Shown here piece by piece: positions 56,013-64,000 of a stretch of DNA of 64,000 nucleotides. The DNA is from Anaerolineales bacterium (lineage in GTDB: Bacteria; Chloroflexota; Anaerolineae; Anaerolineales; UBA11579). How positions within the stretch are numbered: the stretch's first letter is position 1; each line of letters opens with the position of its first letter. The stretch lies in the NCBI GenBank assembly GCA_019454165.1, contig CP075367.1:1144179-1208178 (forward strand), read 5' to 3'. Under the pieces are notes generated by a model. The model saw only the letters and a program-made list of their open reading frames with translations. It searched no databases and had not been told where the DNA came from. Both the position numbers and the translations under genes were made by a program.

Positions 56013-57170
56013 ATGGCTGGCTCTGACCTCACTCGTGACGACCTAATGCGCTATTCGCGCCACCTGCTGATCCCCGAAGTGGGGTTAGCCGGCCAGCAGA
56101 AACTGCGCAACGCCTCCGTGCTGCTGATCGGCACCGGCGGCCTGGGCTCGCCGGCCGCCATGTACCTGGCGGCGGCGGGCGTGGGCCGCATTGGCCTGGT
56201 GGACTATGACGTGGTGGATGCATCCAACCTGCAGCGCCAGGTCATCCACGGCACGGCCCAGCTGGGCACGCTCAAGGTCGAATCAGCCCGCCAGCGCATT
56301 CTGGATATCAACCCCACCGTCCAGGTGGATGTGCACAATGTGCTCTTCACCTCCGCCAATGCGCTGGAGATCGCCCAGGGTTATGACCTCATCATTGACG
56401 GCACAGACAATTTCCCGACGCGCTATCTGGTGAACGATGTCAGCGTCAAGCTCGGCATCCCTAATGTGTACGGCTCCATCTTCCGCTTTGACGGCCAGGT
56501 CAGCGTCTTCGACGCCGAGCACGGCCCGTGCTATCGCTGCCTGTTCCCCGAGCCGCCGCCGCCCGGCCTGGTGCCATCCTGCGCCGAGGGCGGCGTGCTG
56601 GGCGTGCTGCCCGGCATCATCGGCAGCCTGCAAGCCAGCGAAGGCATCAAGGTCCTGCTGGGGATTGGCGAAAGCCTGGTGGGGCGCCTGTTGCTCTTCA
56701 ACGCGCTGGATATGCGTATAGAATTCGTCAAGCTGCGCAAAGACCCCAACTGCGCGGTGTGCAGCCAACCCGCAGACAAGATCGAGCTGATAGACTACGA
56801 AGCGTTCTGTGGTCTGCCCGCTCACGACCACGATGAGGCAAGCATGGACAAGAAATACGAGATCACTCCCAAGGAGCTCGCCGAGCAGCTCAAGAACGGC
56901 GCTCAGGTCAAAGTCATTGACGTGCGCGAGCCGCACGAACTGGCCATCTCACGCATCGAAGGCAGCCTGGACATCCCGCTGGGCGAGATCGCCGCGCGCC
57001 TTTCGGAGCTCGACACTGCCAACGAATACGTGGTCATGTGCCGCGTCGGCGGGCGCTCGGCCCGGGCCGTGGAGCTGATGCTGGCGGCTGGCTTCGGCAA
57101 GGTCAAGAACCTGGTCGGCGGCATCAACGCCTGGGCCGAGGATGTGGACCCGGATCTGCCGGTGTATTAG
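56013..57170 (+). CDS. moeB: MoeB/ThiF-type adenylyltransferase with C-terminal rhodanese domain
   Basis: The start at 56013 (MAGSDLTRDDLMRYSRHLLIPEVG) follows a TATAAA box by 6 nt. The 385-residue protein has GTGGLGSPAAMYLAAAGVG (ATP loop), GTDNFPTRYLVND, zinc pairs CYRC and CAVC, and candidate Cys in VPSCAEGGVLG. A rhodanese domain (about 280-385) has the active cysteine in VMCRVGGRSARAVELM. It adenylates and thiolates a sulfur-carrier Ubl (MoaD/ThiS type) for cofactor synthesis. It is the ordinary E1-like enzyme of this window, distinct from the GntR-E1 fusion. A sulfur-carrier gene is not adjacent. Confidence 0.92.
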   Translation: MAGSDLTRDDLMRYSRHLLIPEVGLAGQQKLRNASVLLIGTGGLGSPAAMYLAAAGVGRIGLVDYDVVDASNLQRQVIHGTAQLGTLKVESARQRILDINPTVQVDVHNVLFTSANALEIAQGYDLIIDGTDNFPTRYLVNDVSVKLGIPNVYGSIFRFDGQVSVFDAEHGPCYRCLFPEPPPPGLVPSCAEGGVLGVLPGIIGSLQASEGIKVLLGIGESLVGRLLLFNALDMRIEFVKLRKDPNCAVCSQPADKIELIDYEAFCGLPAHDHDEASMDKKYEITPKELAEQLKNGAQVKVIDVREPHELAISRIEGSLDIPLGEIAARLSELDTANEYVVMCRVGGRSARAVELMLAAGFGKVKNLVGGINAWAEDVDPDLPVY

Positions 57171-57179
57171 GCCTCCGTG

Positions 57180-57261
57180 TCATTCCGAACGGGTTTAGAG
57201 ACCTACACCAGATCGCCGAACCCGCGCCAGTGAGGAATCCTTATGGGCGCATCTTCTATGC
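57180..57261 (+). repeat. 82-bp dispersed repeat, copy 2 (TCATTCTGACCGGG family)
   Basis: Same orientation and length as 40494-40575, with shared blocks CGGGTTT, GATCGCCGAA, GAATCCTT and TCTTCTATGC. Divergence between them is highest around the centre. Confidence 0.75.
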
Positions 57262-57325
57262 TCGGCTATTTTGATTGTCGGTCTCAAGCCTTCGTTGAGC
57301 AGGACTATAATCGTCCCCATTCGCC

Positions 57326-58189
57326 ATGAACGCTGACACCAACCCCCGCAAAACCATCCTGATCGTGCTGGCCCATCCCGATGATGAATCCTTCGGCATG
57401 GGCGGCACCATCGCCTACTATGACACCCAGGGCGTGGACGTGCACCTGGCCTGCGCCACCCGCGGCGAAGCCGGCACGGTGGACGCCGAGTACCTGGCCA
57501 AGTACAACACCATCGCTGAGCTGCGCGAAGCTGAACTGCTGTGTGCTGCGGATGCGCTGGGCTTGAAGAGCGTGAACTTCCTCGAATACCGCGACAGCGG
57601 CATGGTGGGCTCCGAGGACAACCGGCGCCCCGAGGCACTGGTGCAAGCTCCGCTGGAGCAGGTCGCCGGGCGCGTCGTCGCCCTGATCCGCCGCCTGCGC
57701 CCGCAAGTCGTCATCACCTTTGACGAGACCGGTGGCTACTACCACCCGGACCATATCCATATCCACAAAGCCACCGTGGCCGCCTTCCACGCCGCCGGCG
57801 ACGCCAGCCAGTACCCAGAGGCGGGCCAGCCGTACCAGCCGGACATGCTGTACGTCAATGCCCGCAACCGTGCCCGCCTGCGCCAGGCGGTGTTCTTCAT
57901 GCGCCTGGTGGGCAAAGATCCCTCCAAAGTGGGCCGCAATCAGGATATTGACCTGACCGTGCTGGCGCGTGACAAAGACACGCCGCCGCACGTCACCATC
58001 AACTACCGCAGCGTGCAAGCCCGCAAGGACAAAGCGGATGCCTGCCACGCCAGCCAGGGTGGGGGGCGCTTCATTGGCTCCAACCTGCTGGAGATCGTGG
58101 CCCGCTGGCTGGGCAACAAGGACCGCTTCACCCGCATTCATCCGCCTGTACCAGACAGCTACCGCGCCACCGACCTGTTTGCGAACTAG
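57326..58189 (+). CDS. PIG-L family deacetylase (LmbE-like)
   Basis: The 287-residue protein has the zinc motif AHPDDESFGMGGTIAYY near the N-terminus and HPDHIHIHKATVAAF in the middle. Members remove N-acetyl groups from GlcNAc-linked compounds, for example in mycothiol or bacillithiol synthesis; the substrate here is not fixed by context. TATAAT at 57306-57311 lies 14 nt before the ATG. Confidence 0.9.
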   Translation: MNADTNPRKTILIVLAHPDDESFGMGGTIAYYDTQGVDVHLACATRGEAGTVDAEYLAKYNTIAELREAELLCAADALGLKSVNFLEYRDSGMVGSEDNRRPEALVQAPLEQVAGRVVALIRRLRPQVVITFDETGGYYHPDHIHIHKATVAAFHAAGDASQYPEAGQPYQPDMLYVNARNRARLRQAVFFMRLVGKDPSKVGRNQDIDLTVLARDKDTPPHVTINYRSVQARKDKADACHASQGGGRFIGSNLLEIVARWLGNKDRFTRIHPPVPDSYRATDLFAN

Positions 58190-58200
58190 CCTCGTTGTGG

Positions 58201-58206
58201 TACAAT
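58201..58206 (+). promoter_or_regulatory. rplS -10 box
   Basis: TACAAT 35 nt before the rplS ATG, leaving a short leader with an AAGGAA ribosome site. Confidence 0.65.
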
Positions 58207-58241
58207 CCTCCGCTGTTTGTGAAACCTGATAAGGAATATAC

Positions 58242-58592
58242 ATGTCTGACTTGCTGAAGGCCGTTGAGGCCAAGAAAAACGAGAATATCCCCGCCCTGCG
58301 CCCCGGTGACCTGGTGAGCGTTCACGTCAAGATCAAAGAAGGTGACCGTGAGCGTATTCAGGAGTTCAAGGGCACTGTGCTCAAGGCTGGCGGCTCCCGC
58401 AATAGCCGCAACTTCACCGTGCGCCGCATGGCCAGCAATGGCATTGGCGTGGAGCGCACCTTCCTGACCGCTTCTCCGCTGATCGAGAAGGTCGTCGTGG
58501 AGCGCCACTCCAAGGTGCGCCGCGCCAACTTGGGCTACCTGCGCAACGTGAGCGGCAAGAAGGCCCGCCTCAAGCAGAAGTTCGTCAAGTAA
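58242..58592 (+). CDS. rplS: 50S ribosomal protein L19
   Basis: The 116-residue protein matches L19: PALRPGDLVSVHVKIKEGDRERIQEFKGTV, then GGSRNSRNFTVRRMASNGIGVERTFLTASPLIEKVVVERHSKVRRANLGYLR. It sits at the 30S-50S interface. It stands alone here, with its own promoter and terminator, and is not in the usual rpsP-rimM-trmD operon. Confidence 0.97.
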   Translation: MSDLLKAVEAKKNENIPALRPGDLVSVHVKIKEGDRERIQEFKGTVLKAGGSRNSRNFTVRRMASNGIGVERTFLTASPLIEKVVVERHSKVRRANLGYLRNVSGKKARLKQKFVK

Positions 58593-58615
58593 CGATTTTG
58601 CATCTGGTATAACCG

Positions 58616-58643
58616 AGAGCGCAGCCACCGCTGCGCTCTTTTT
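58616..58643 (+). terminator. Intrinsic terminator after rplS
   Basis: AGAGCGCAGC-CACC-GCTGCGCTCT followed by TTTT, 8 nt before the murI start codon, so murI probably starts from read-through or an overlapping promoter. Confidence 0.88.
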
Positions 58644-58650
58644 ATTGCCT

Positions 58651-59496
58651 ATGATCCCTTCCTCTCGACCCATTGGCGCTTTCGACTCCGGTGTTGGCGG
58701 CCTCAGCGTGCTGCGTGCCTTGCGCGCCCAACTGCCCGCCGAGGACATCGTCTACTTTGCTGACCAGGCGCATGTCCCCTACGGCCCGCGCGGGCTTGAC
58801 GAGGTGCGCGGCTTCTCCGAAGCCATTGCCCGCTATCTCATTGCCCAGGGCGCCAAGCTGATCGTCATTCCGTGCAACACCGCCTCCGCCGCGGCGCTGA
58901 AGCCGCTGCGCCAGCAGTACCCTGAGCTGCCCATCGTGGGCATGGAGCCGGCCGTCAAGCCCGCCGCCGAACATACCGAAAGCGGTGTTGTGGGCGTGCT
59001 GGCCACGCCCACAACCTTTGAGGGCGAGCTGTACGCCTCGGTCGTGGAGCGTTTTGCCCAGGGCGTGACCGTGCTGCAGGATGCCTGCCCGGGCCTGGTG
59101 GAGGAGATCGAAGCCGGCCGCGCCAACGGGCCGCAGGCTCGCCACATCCTGGAAGCTGCCCTGCAGCCGATGCTGGCCCAGGGCATGGACACCGTGGTGC
59201 TGGGCTGCACGCATTACCCCTTTGCGTTCGATACGATCCGGGACATTGTTGGCCCGGGGGTGCGCCTGGTGGACCCGGCCCCCGCCGTGGCCCGCCGCGT
59301 CGAGAGCCTGCTGGCCGAAGGCGGCCTGGCCGCCGCGCCCGGCGCATCTGGCCGCACGCGCTATCTGACGAGCGGCGATGCCGCGGCGATGCAGCGGCGC
59401 ATCCACGAGCTGCTGGGCAAGGATGCTGTCGTTGAAGGGGTGGGTTGGCTAAATGGGGAAGTTCATCCACAGATGAACACAGATAAACACAGATAA
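58651..59496 (+). CDS. murI: Glutamate racemase
   Basis: The 281-residue protein has the two catalytic cysteines in IPCNTASAAAL and VLGCTHYPF, plus FDSGVGGLSVLRAL at the start. It converts L- to D-glutamate for peptidoglycan. The last ten codons (VHPQMNTDKHR) and the stop codon are made of the CCACAGATGAACAC repeat (59467-59496), so the repeat has replaced or extended the native C-terminus. Confidence 0.95.
   Translation: MIPSSRPIGAFDSGVGGLSVLRALRAQLPAEDIVYFADQAHVPYGPRGLDEVRGFSEAIARYLIAQGAKLIVIPCNTASAAALKPLRQQYPELPIVGMEPAVKPAAEHTESGVVGVLATPTTFEGELYASVVERFAQGVTVLQDACPGLVEEIEAGRANGPQARHILEAALQPMLAQGMDTVVLGCTHYPFAFDTIRDIVGPGVRLVDPAPAVARRVESLLAEGGLAAAPGASGRTRYLTSGDAAAMQRRIHELLGKDAVVEGVGWLNGEVHPQMNTDKHR
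59467..59496 (+). repeat. 30-bp inverted repeat, left arm (CCACAGATGAACAC family)
   Basis: Begins CCACAGATGAACACAGAT and ends at the murI stop codon. It matches the complement of 59909-59938 at 29 of 30 positions. Confidence 0.92.
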
Positions 59497-59901
59497 CTAT
59501 TCTTGCCGGCCAGCTATACGCTTGATTTGCACCTTTGGGGATCCAAAATTGATCAATAGAGCAAGAGGCAGACTAGAAGCTTTCAAATAGTTGAGGCACT
59601 GGGCGGTATGTGCTTTATCCAGTGCACTGAGTGCTTTGATTTCCAAGATAACTCGGTTCTCGATCACAAAATCTGCAATATATTCACCTACTACAAACCC
59701 CTTGTAGCGAACAGTAAAGAGTTGTTGTTGAGAAAAATGTAAAGCGCTTTGGCGAAGTTCCACCGCCATAGCATTTTCATAAACTTTCTCAAGAAAACCG
59801 GCGCCTAGCTCATTAGATACTCTAAATGCCGCACCGATGATTGCTTCAGTGTACCTGTTCAGGCTTTCCAGTTCTGCCACTTTCGATTCCCCACTAGTCA
59901 C
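59497..59901 (-). CDS. GxxExxY-family protein (PD-(D/E)XK nuclease-like)
   Basis: The 134-residue protein carries the name-giving motif in LGAGFLEKVYENAM and a nuclease-type core YIADFVIENRVILEIKA (Asp, Glu-x-Lys), ending in LINFGSPKVQIKRI. The family is common in bacteria with no proven role. The gene is much more AT-rich than its neighbours and sits exactly between two 30-bp inverted repeats, both of which touch its ends. It looks like a small acquired cassette. Confidence 0.9.
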   Translation of the reverse strand: MTSGESKVAELESLNRYTEAIIGAAFRVSNELGAGFLEKVYENAMAVELRQSALHFSQQQLFTVRYKGFVVGEYIADFVIENRVILEIKALSALDKAHTAQCLNYLKASSLPLALLINFGSPKVQIKRIAGRQE

Positions 59902-59908
59902 AATGATT

Positions 59909-59938
59909 TTATCTGTGTGTATCTGTGTTCATCTGTGG
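59909..59938 (-). repeat. 30-bp inverted repeat, right arm (CCACAGATGAACAC family)
   Basis: The complement reads CCACAGATGAACACAGATAC..., differing from the left arm at one position. It lies 7 nt upstream of the GxxExxY start codon. Confidence 0.92.
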
Positions 59939-59945
59939 ACAATCT

Positions 59946-60566
59946 CTACCCATCCGCGGGCTGAATACCCGCCCGCTGCAACGACACCTCGATCCCCTTG
60001 AAGTTCTCGAACGACAGATCCGTAAAACGCAGCCCGTACAGGTCCTTCAGGCGGCGGAAGATGCTGATATACGTCTCCGGCAGGCGCTGCTCCCAGTCCA
60101 GGCCCAGCTGCTGCGCCGCAGCCTGGATCGGCTCCGGCTCCGTGCCCTCGATCTCAATAAAGTTGCCGTAGGGCATCTCGTCCAGCGTCACCTTCAGCCC
60201 GTCCATCGCGTACGTCGTGCGGTGCTTCTCGTACATGAACTTGGAGCCAAAACCCAGCGCCTCGATCAGCTTCTGCGCCTGGGTAAAGTTCGACACATCG
60301 AACTCGATCTCCTGGCGCGCCAGCACGCCGCCCAGCGTCGTGCTCGGTCCCTTGAAGGTCATGTGGCTGCTGTTGTCGCGGCGCAGGCGCAGCATGCAGT
60401 GTGCCTGGCCCAGCGCCCCGTTGGGGCTGTCAAAGCGCAGGTTGAACTCATGCGTGCGCGGGTGCAGCAGGGTCGCCCCCGTCTCAACCAGGCGGCGCTC
60501 CAGCTCAGGCAGGCTGCTGATATGGAATTTGACTTCTAGTTCTTTGTCACCAACTTGCGTAACCAT
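59946..60566 (-). CDS. CYTH-domain protein (class IV adenylate cyclase / ThTPase family)
   Basis: The 206-residue protein has the family's ELEVKF near the start, RLRRDN, KHRTTY and FIEIEGTEPEPIQ acidic strands of the triphosphate tunnel fold. It may hydrolyse inorganic triphosphate or thiamine triphosphate, or form cAMP; the sequence does not decide. It begins 3 nt after the biotin carrier gene and is the last gene of the acyl-CoA carboxylase operon. Confidence 0.88.
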   Translation of the reverse strand: MVTQVGDKELEVKFHISSLPELERRLVETGATLLHPRTHEFNLRFDSPNGALGQAHCMLRLRRDNSSHMTFKGPSTTLGGVLARQEIEFDVSNFTQAQKLIEALGFGSKFMYEKHRTTYAMDGLKVTLDEMPYGNFIEIEGTEPEPIQAAAQQLGLDWEQRLPETYISIFRRLKDLYGLRFTDLSFENFKGIEVSLQRAGIQPADG

Positions 60567-60569
60567 GGC

Positions 60570-61070
60570 TTATTCAACACTTATCATGCTCTGGCGTTGC
60601 TCAACGCTGTCGCCAGCTTTCACTTGAATGCGGCTTACTTTGCCGTCCCGCGGCGATTTCAGCTCGTTCTGCATCTTCATCGATTCCAGGATCACCAGCA
60701 CCTGGCCCTTTTTGACCTCGTCGCCCTCGTTGACCGAGACCTTGACGATCAGGCCCGGCATGGGCGCCTTCAGCACGAACTCGCCGCCTTCGCCGCTGCC
60801 CCCGCCGCCGGCGGCGCGCAAGCGCTTCTCGCGCTCGTCTTCCACCCGGGCGGTGTGCAGCACGCCGCGCAGCAGCACCTGCAGGTCATCTTCCTCGCCG
60901 GTGTAAACGTGGGCCTGGTATGACTTGCCGTCCACCAGCAGCGAGTAGATCGGCTGCCCGCTGACGGATTTAAAGTCTACCTCCACCACTTTGCCATTGA
61001 TGCTTACTTGGCGCGGGCTCAGGATCTCAACTTCGTATTGCGTATCGTCGATCGTAGTTATGTATTTCAT
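60570..61070 (-). CDS. Biotin carboxyl carrier protein
   Basis: The start at 61070 ([17 protein letters not shown]) gives 166 residues. The C-terminal biotinyl domain has the lysine in VILESMKMQNELKSP, with Ser in place of the more usual Ala before MKM, and the Gly-rich hinge AAGGGGSGEGG ahead of it. The N-terminal part is the small beta domain often found in propionyl-/acetyl-CoA carboxylase carriers. The ATG overlaps the accC stop. Confidence 0.92.
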   Translation of the reverse strand: MKYITTIDDTQYEVEILSPRQVSINGKVVEVDFKSVSGQPIYSLLVDGKSYQAHVYTGEEDDLQVLLRGVLHTARVEDEREKRLRAAGGGGSGEGGEFVLKAPMPGLIVKVSVNEGDEVKKGQVLVILESMKMQNELKSPRDGKVSRIQVKAGDSVEQRQSMISVE

Positions 61071-62584
61071 CAGCGGTGCATCCGTTCCCAGCGTGAGACC
61101 CACTTCCAGTTGCTGGTGTCGCGCTTGCCGCGCGAGATGATGTGGGCTGAGCGCTGCGTCTGGTCGTTGGCCACCAGCGTGGCCACGATTGCGGCGATCT
61201 CAGGGTGGGTTTCCATGCTTTCTTCGGCCTTCTCGAGCGAGAAGCGCTCTTCCACGAAGCGGGTATCGAAGTTGCCGGCGATGAAGCGCGCCTGCTCCAG
61301 AATGCGCTGGTGGAAGGGGATGTTGGTCTTGACGCCCACCACGTGATATTCCTCGAGGGCGCGGCGCATGCGCAAAATGGCCTGCGCACGTGATTCGCCC
61401 TTGACCACCAGCTTCGAGATCAGCGAGTCGTAGTACGGCGAGATGTTGAAGCCGGCATACACACCGGTGTCCACCCGCACGCCCGGGCCGGTCGGCACCG
61501 TCAGGTGCGAGATAAAGCCGGTGGACGGCAGGAAGCTGTTGTGCGGGTCTTCCGCGTTCACGCGGCACTCGATCGCCCAGCCTTGCATGCGCACTTGGTC
61601 CTGCGTCAGGCTCAGCGGCCTGCCGCGCGCAATGCGCAGCTGCTCGGTCACGATGTCCAGCCCGGTCACTTCTTCGGTGATGGGGTGCTCCACCTGCAGG
61701 CGGGTGTTCATCTCCAGGAAGTAGAAGTTCTTGTCCTTGTCCACCAGAAATTCGATGGTGCCGGCGTTGACGTAACCAACCGCCTTGGCGGCTTTGACCG
61801 CCACCGCGCCCATCTTCTGGCGGAAGTCCTCGTCCTCATCAATGAAGGGGGAGGGGGCCTCTTCGAGCAGCTTCTGGTGGCGGCGCTGCAGCGAGCACTC
61901 ACGTTCGCCCAGGTGGATCGTGTTGCCATCCTCGTCGGCAATGATCTGGAACTCGATGTGGCGGGCGCCCTCGATCAGCTTCTCGAGGTACACGTTGCCG
62001 TCGCCGAAGGCGGCCTGCGCCTCGCGGCGGGCGCTCTCCAGCAGGCCGGGCATCTCCTCCAGGTTGCGCACCTCGCGCATGCCCTTGCCTCCGCCGCCGG
62101 CGGTCGCCTTGATCAGTAGCGGAAAGCCGATCTCCTGGGCCGCCTTCAGCAGCGCCTCGTCGGTCAGGCTGCCTTCGCCCTCGGTGCCGGGAACCACCGG
62201 CACGCCGGCGGCCGCCACCGTGGCCCGCGCGATGGCCTTGTCGCCCATAGCTGCGATCGCCGAGGGCTTGGGGCCAATGAAACTGATGCCGGCGTCCACG
62301 CAGGCCTGCGAGAAGTCAGAACGCTCGGCCAGGAAGCCGTAGCCGGGGTGAATGCCGCCGGCGCCAGACTTCTTGGCAACGTCCAGAATATGGTCCATGC
62401 GTAAATAAGACTCGCGCGAGGGGGCCGGGCCAATGTAGTAGGCCTCATCGGCCAGGCGCACATGCAGCGCCTGGCGGTCGGCCTCGGAGTACACGGCCAC
62501 GGTTTGGATACCCAGCTCACGGCAGGCGCGGATGATGCGCACTGCGATTTCTCCACGGTTGGCGATCAGAACTTTATTGAACAT
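61070..62584 (-). CDS. accC: Biotin carboxylase subunit of acyl-CoA carboxylase
   Basis: The 504-residue protein begins [24 protein letters not shown] and has the ATP-grasp loop [48 protein letters not shown] and [18 protein letters not shown], the full biotin carboxylase set. It carboxylates biotin on the carrier encoded next. It lies 7 nt after the carboxyltransferase gene. Confidence 0.96.
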   Translation of the reverse strand: MFNKVLIANRGEIAVRIIRACRELGIQTVAVYSEADRQALHVRLADEAYYIGPAPSRESYLRMDHILDVAKKSGAGGIHPGYGFLAERSDFSQACVDAGISFIGPKPSAIAAMGDKAIARATVAAAGVPVVPGTEGEGSLTDEALLKAAQEIGFPLLIKATAGGGGKGMREVRNLEEMPGLLESARREAQAAFGDGNVYLEKLIEGARHIEFQIIADEDGNTIHLGERECSLQRRHQKLLEEAPSPFIDEDEDFRQKMGAVAVKAAKAVGYVNAGTIEFLVDKDKNFYFLEMNTRLQVEHPITEEVTGLDIVTEQLRIARGRPLSLTQDQVRMQGWAIECRVNAEDPHNSFLPSTGFISHLTVPTGPGVRVDTGVYAGFNISPYYDSLISKLVVKGESRAQAILRMRRALEEYHVVGVKTNIPFHQRILEQARFIAGNFDTRFVEERFSLEKAEESMETHPEIAAIVATLVANDQTQRSAHIISRGKRDTSNWKWVSRWERMHR

Positions 62585-62591
62585 GATGGCC

Positions 62592-64000
62592 CTAGAGGGG
62601 AATGTTCCCGTGCTTACGGGCCGGGTTGCTGTCGCGCTTGTTGGTCAGCATTTCCAGCGCGTTGATCAGGCGCGGGCGGGTGTCGCTCGGCTGGATCACA
62701 TCATCAATGAAGCCGCGGCTGGCGGCCACATACGGGTTGGCAAACTCCTGGCGGTACGCGGCCACCAGCTCGGCCTTGCGCGCCACCGGGTCCTTGGCTT
62801 CGGCGATCTCCTTGCGGAAGATGATGTTGACCGCGCCATCCGGCCCCATCACGGCGATCTCGGCCGTGGGCCAGGCCAGGTTGACGTCACCGCGGATGTG
62901 CTTGCTGCTCATCACATCGTAGGCGCCGCCGTAGGCCTTGCGCGTCACCACCGTCAGCTTGGGCACGGTCGCCTCGCAGTAAGCGTACAGCAGTTTGGCG
63001 CCAGCGCGGATGATGCCGTTGTGCTCCTGCGCCGTGCCGGGCATGAAGCCGGGCACATCCACCAGCGTCAGCAGCGGGATGTTGAAGGCATCGCAGAAGC
63101 GCACGAAGCGGGCCGCCTTGTCCGATGCGTCAATGTCCAGCACGCCGGCCAGCACCATCGGCTGGTTGGCGATGATGCCGACCACATGCCCGCCCAGACG
63201 GGAGAAGCCCACCACAATGTTCTGGGCGAACTGGTCGTGAATTTCATAGAAGGCGCCTTCGTCCACCACCATGCGGATGACCTCTTTGATGTCATACGGC
63301 TTGGAGGGGTCGTCCGGCACCAGGCTGTCCAGCGCTTCTTCGCGGCGCAGCGGGTTGTCCTTGCTGGGCTTGAAGGGCGGGTCTTCCAGGTTGTTCTGCG
63401 GCAGGTAGGAGAGCAGCTTGCGGATGAGGAACAGCGTGTCCGCCTCCGAGTCGCCCACCACATGGCACACGCCGGAGGTGCTGGCGTGCACGCTGGCGCC
63501 GCCCAGATCCTCGAAGCTGACCTCCTCGTGGGTCACGCTCTTCACCACCTCAGGCCCGGTGACGAACATGTATGAGGAGTTGCGCACCATGAAGATAAAG
63601 TCGGTCAGGGCAGGGGAGTACACCGCGCCGCCCGCACAAGGCCCCATGATGGCGCTGATCTGCGGGATCACGCCCGATGCCATGGTGTTGCGCAGGAAGA
63701 TATCGGCATAGCCGCCCAGCGAGACCACGCCTTCTTGAATACGCGCCCCGCCCGAGTCGTTGAGGCCGATCACCGGCGCACCGTTCTTGATGGCCATCTC
63801 CATGACCTTGATGATCTTCTCGGCGTGCACTTCGCTGAGGCTGCCGCCGAAGACGGTGAAGTCTTGCGAGAACACGTACACCAGCCGGCCGTCGATGGTG
63901 CCCCAGCCGGTCACCACGCTGTCGCTCAGGATCTGCTGCTTCTCCAGACCGAAGGCGTGCGTGCGGTGCTTGACGAAGGCGTCCACTTCACGGAAGGAGC
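62592..64000 (-). CDS. Acyl-CoA carboxylase carboxyltransferase subunit (5' partial)
   Basis: At least 469 residues are visible; the frame stays open to the right edge ([17 protein letters not shown]), so the start is outside. It belongs to the crotonase-fold carboxyltransferases of propionyl-/methylmalonyl-CoA type: [45 protein letters not shown], and the late [28 protein letters not shown] and [10 protein letters not shown]. With the biotin carboxylase and carrier it forms an acetyl- or propionyl-CoA carboxylase; specificity is not fixed. Confidence 0.94.
   Translation of the reverse strand, partial: SFREVDAFVKHRTHAFGLEKQQILSDSVVTGWGTIDGRLVYVFSQDFTVFGGSLSEVHAEKIIKVMEMAIKNGAPVIGLNDSGGARIQEGVVSLGGYADIFLRNTMASGVIPQISAIMGPCAGGAVYSPALTDFIFMVRNSSYMFVTGPEVVKSVTHEEVSFEDLGGASVHASTSGVCHVVGDSEADTLFLIRKLLSYLPQNNLEDPPFKPSKDNPLRREEALDSLVPDDPSKPYDIKEVIRMVVDEGAFYEIHDQFAQNIVVGFSRLGGHVVGIIANQPMVLAGVLDIDASDKAARFVRFCDAFNIPLLTLVDVPGFMPGTAQEHNGIIRAGAKLLYAYCEATVPKLTVVTRKAYGGAYDVMSSKHIRGDVNLAWPTAEIAVMGPDGAVNIIFRKEIAEAKDPVARKAELVAAYRQEFANPYVAASRGFIDDVIQPSDTRPRLINALEMLTNKRDSNPARKHGNIPL

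Noticed and set aside
59467..59938. An insertion sequence
   Set aside because: Inverted repeats are present, but the gene encodes a GxxExxY protein and not a transposase, and I see no target-site duplication, so it is reported as a possible cassette only.

Overview
The window reads as a GC-rich bacterial chromosome segment. It most likely comes from a Chloroflexota member (class Anaerolineae or close): TTG/GTG starts, very short leaders behind TATAAT-like boxes, LCP and LysM/M23 envelope genes, a type II FabH-FabF pair, and many genes of the conserved-hypothetical kind I associate with that phylum. This placement is inferred from gene content; there is no rRNA gene in the window.

Layout. 1-3.9 kb: an acyl-modification cluster (two SGNH-like proteins, an acyl carrier protein, a fatty-acyl-AMP ligase). 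3.9-14.1 kb: ftsH, an MsrQ-like haem membrane protein between two 60-bp direct repeats, fabH-fabF, a DMT exporter, efp, a lone receiver protein, a DUF192 protein and a LysM/M23 peptidase. 14.3-18.9 kb: a lower-GC type III restriction-modification pair. 19.3-28.3 kb: the main point of interest. A two-gene hypothetical operon and tRNA-Arg are followed by a seven-gene ubiquitin-like conjugation operon: GntR-E1 fusion, membrane RING-like protein, Ubl-E2 fusion, free Ubl, JAMM protease, FHA-like membrane protein and a secreted/anchored VWA protein. It is closed by a strong stem-loop. 28.4-34.3 kb: thiol peroxidase, small heat-shock protein, Lon, a receiver protein and a PHP-AlbA fusion. 34.3-47.2 kb: a membrane glycosyltransferase-like protein, RecD2-like helicase, an ECF sigma/anti-sigma operon, HAD phosphatase, a large TPR protein, an LCP ligase, a PncC-NMNAT-like fusion, GNAT and a HEAT-repeat protein. 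47.2-53.9 kb: ilvE, a nucleotidyltransferase operon, YibE/F, a hydrolase and an ArsR-SRPBCC operon. 54.4-64 kb: tRNA-Ser, folK-folP, a MoeB-rhodanese protein, PIG-L deacetylase, rplS, murI, a repeat-flanked GxxExxY gene and an acyl-CoA carboxylase operon that runs off the right edge.

The Ubl operon contains every class of part needed for a eukaryote-like cascade: modifier, activating, conjugating, candidate ligase and removing enzyme. Its E1 carries a DNA-binding GntR domain, and a perfect 11-bp FadR/GntR-type palindrome overlaps the operon promoter, so the activating enzyme may sense and control its own pathway. The membrane RING, FHA and VWA partners point to an envelope-linked substrate or signal. 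Nearby Lon, Hsp20 and Tpx suggest a proteostasis neighbourhood, but they have their own promoter.

Intergenic space is rich in dispersed palindromic repeats of at least four families. Some lie inside gene ends: they supply the start codon of the M23 peptidase and the last codons of murI. One family forms near-perfect 30-bp inverted repeats around the GxxExxY nuclease-like gene.
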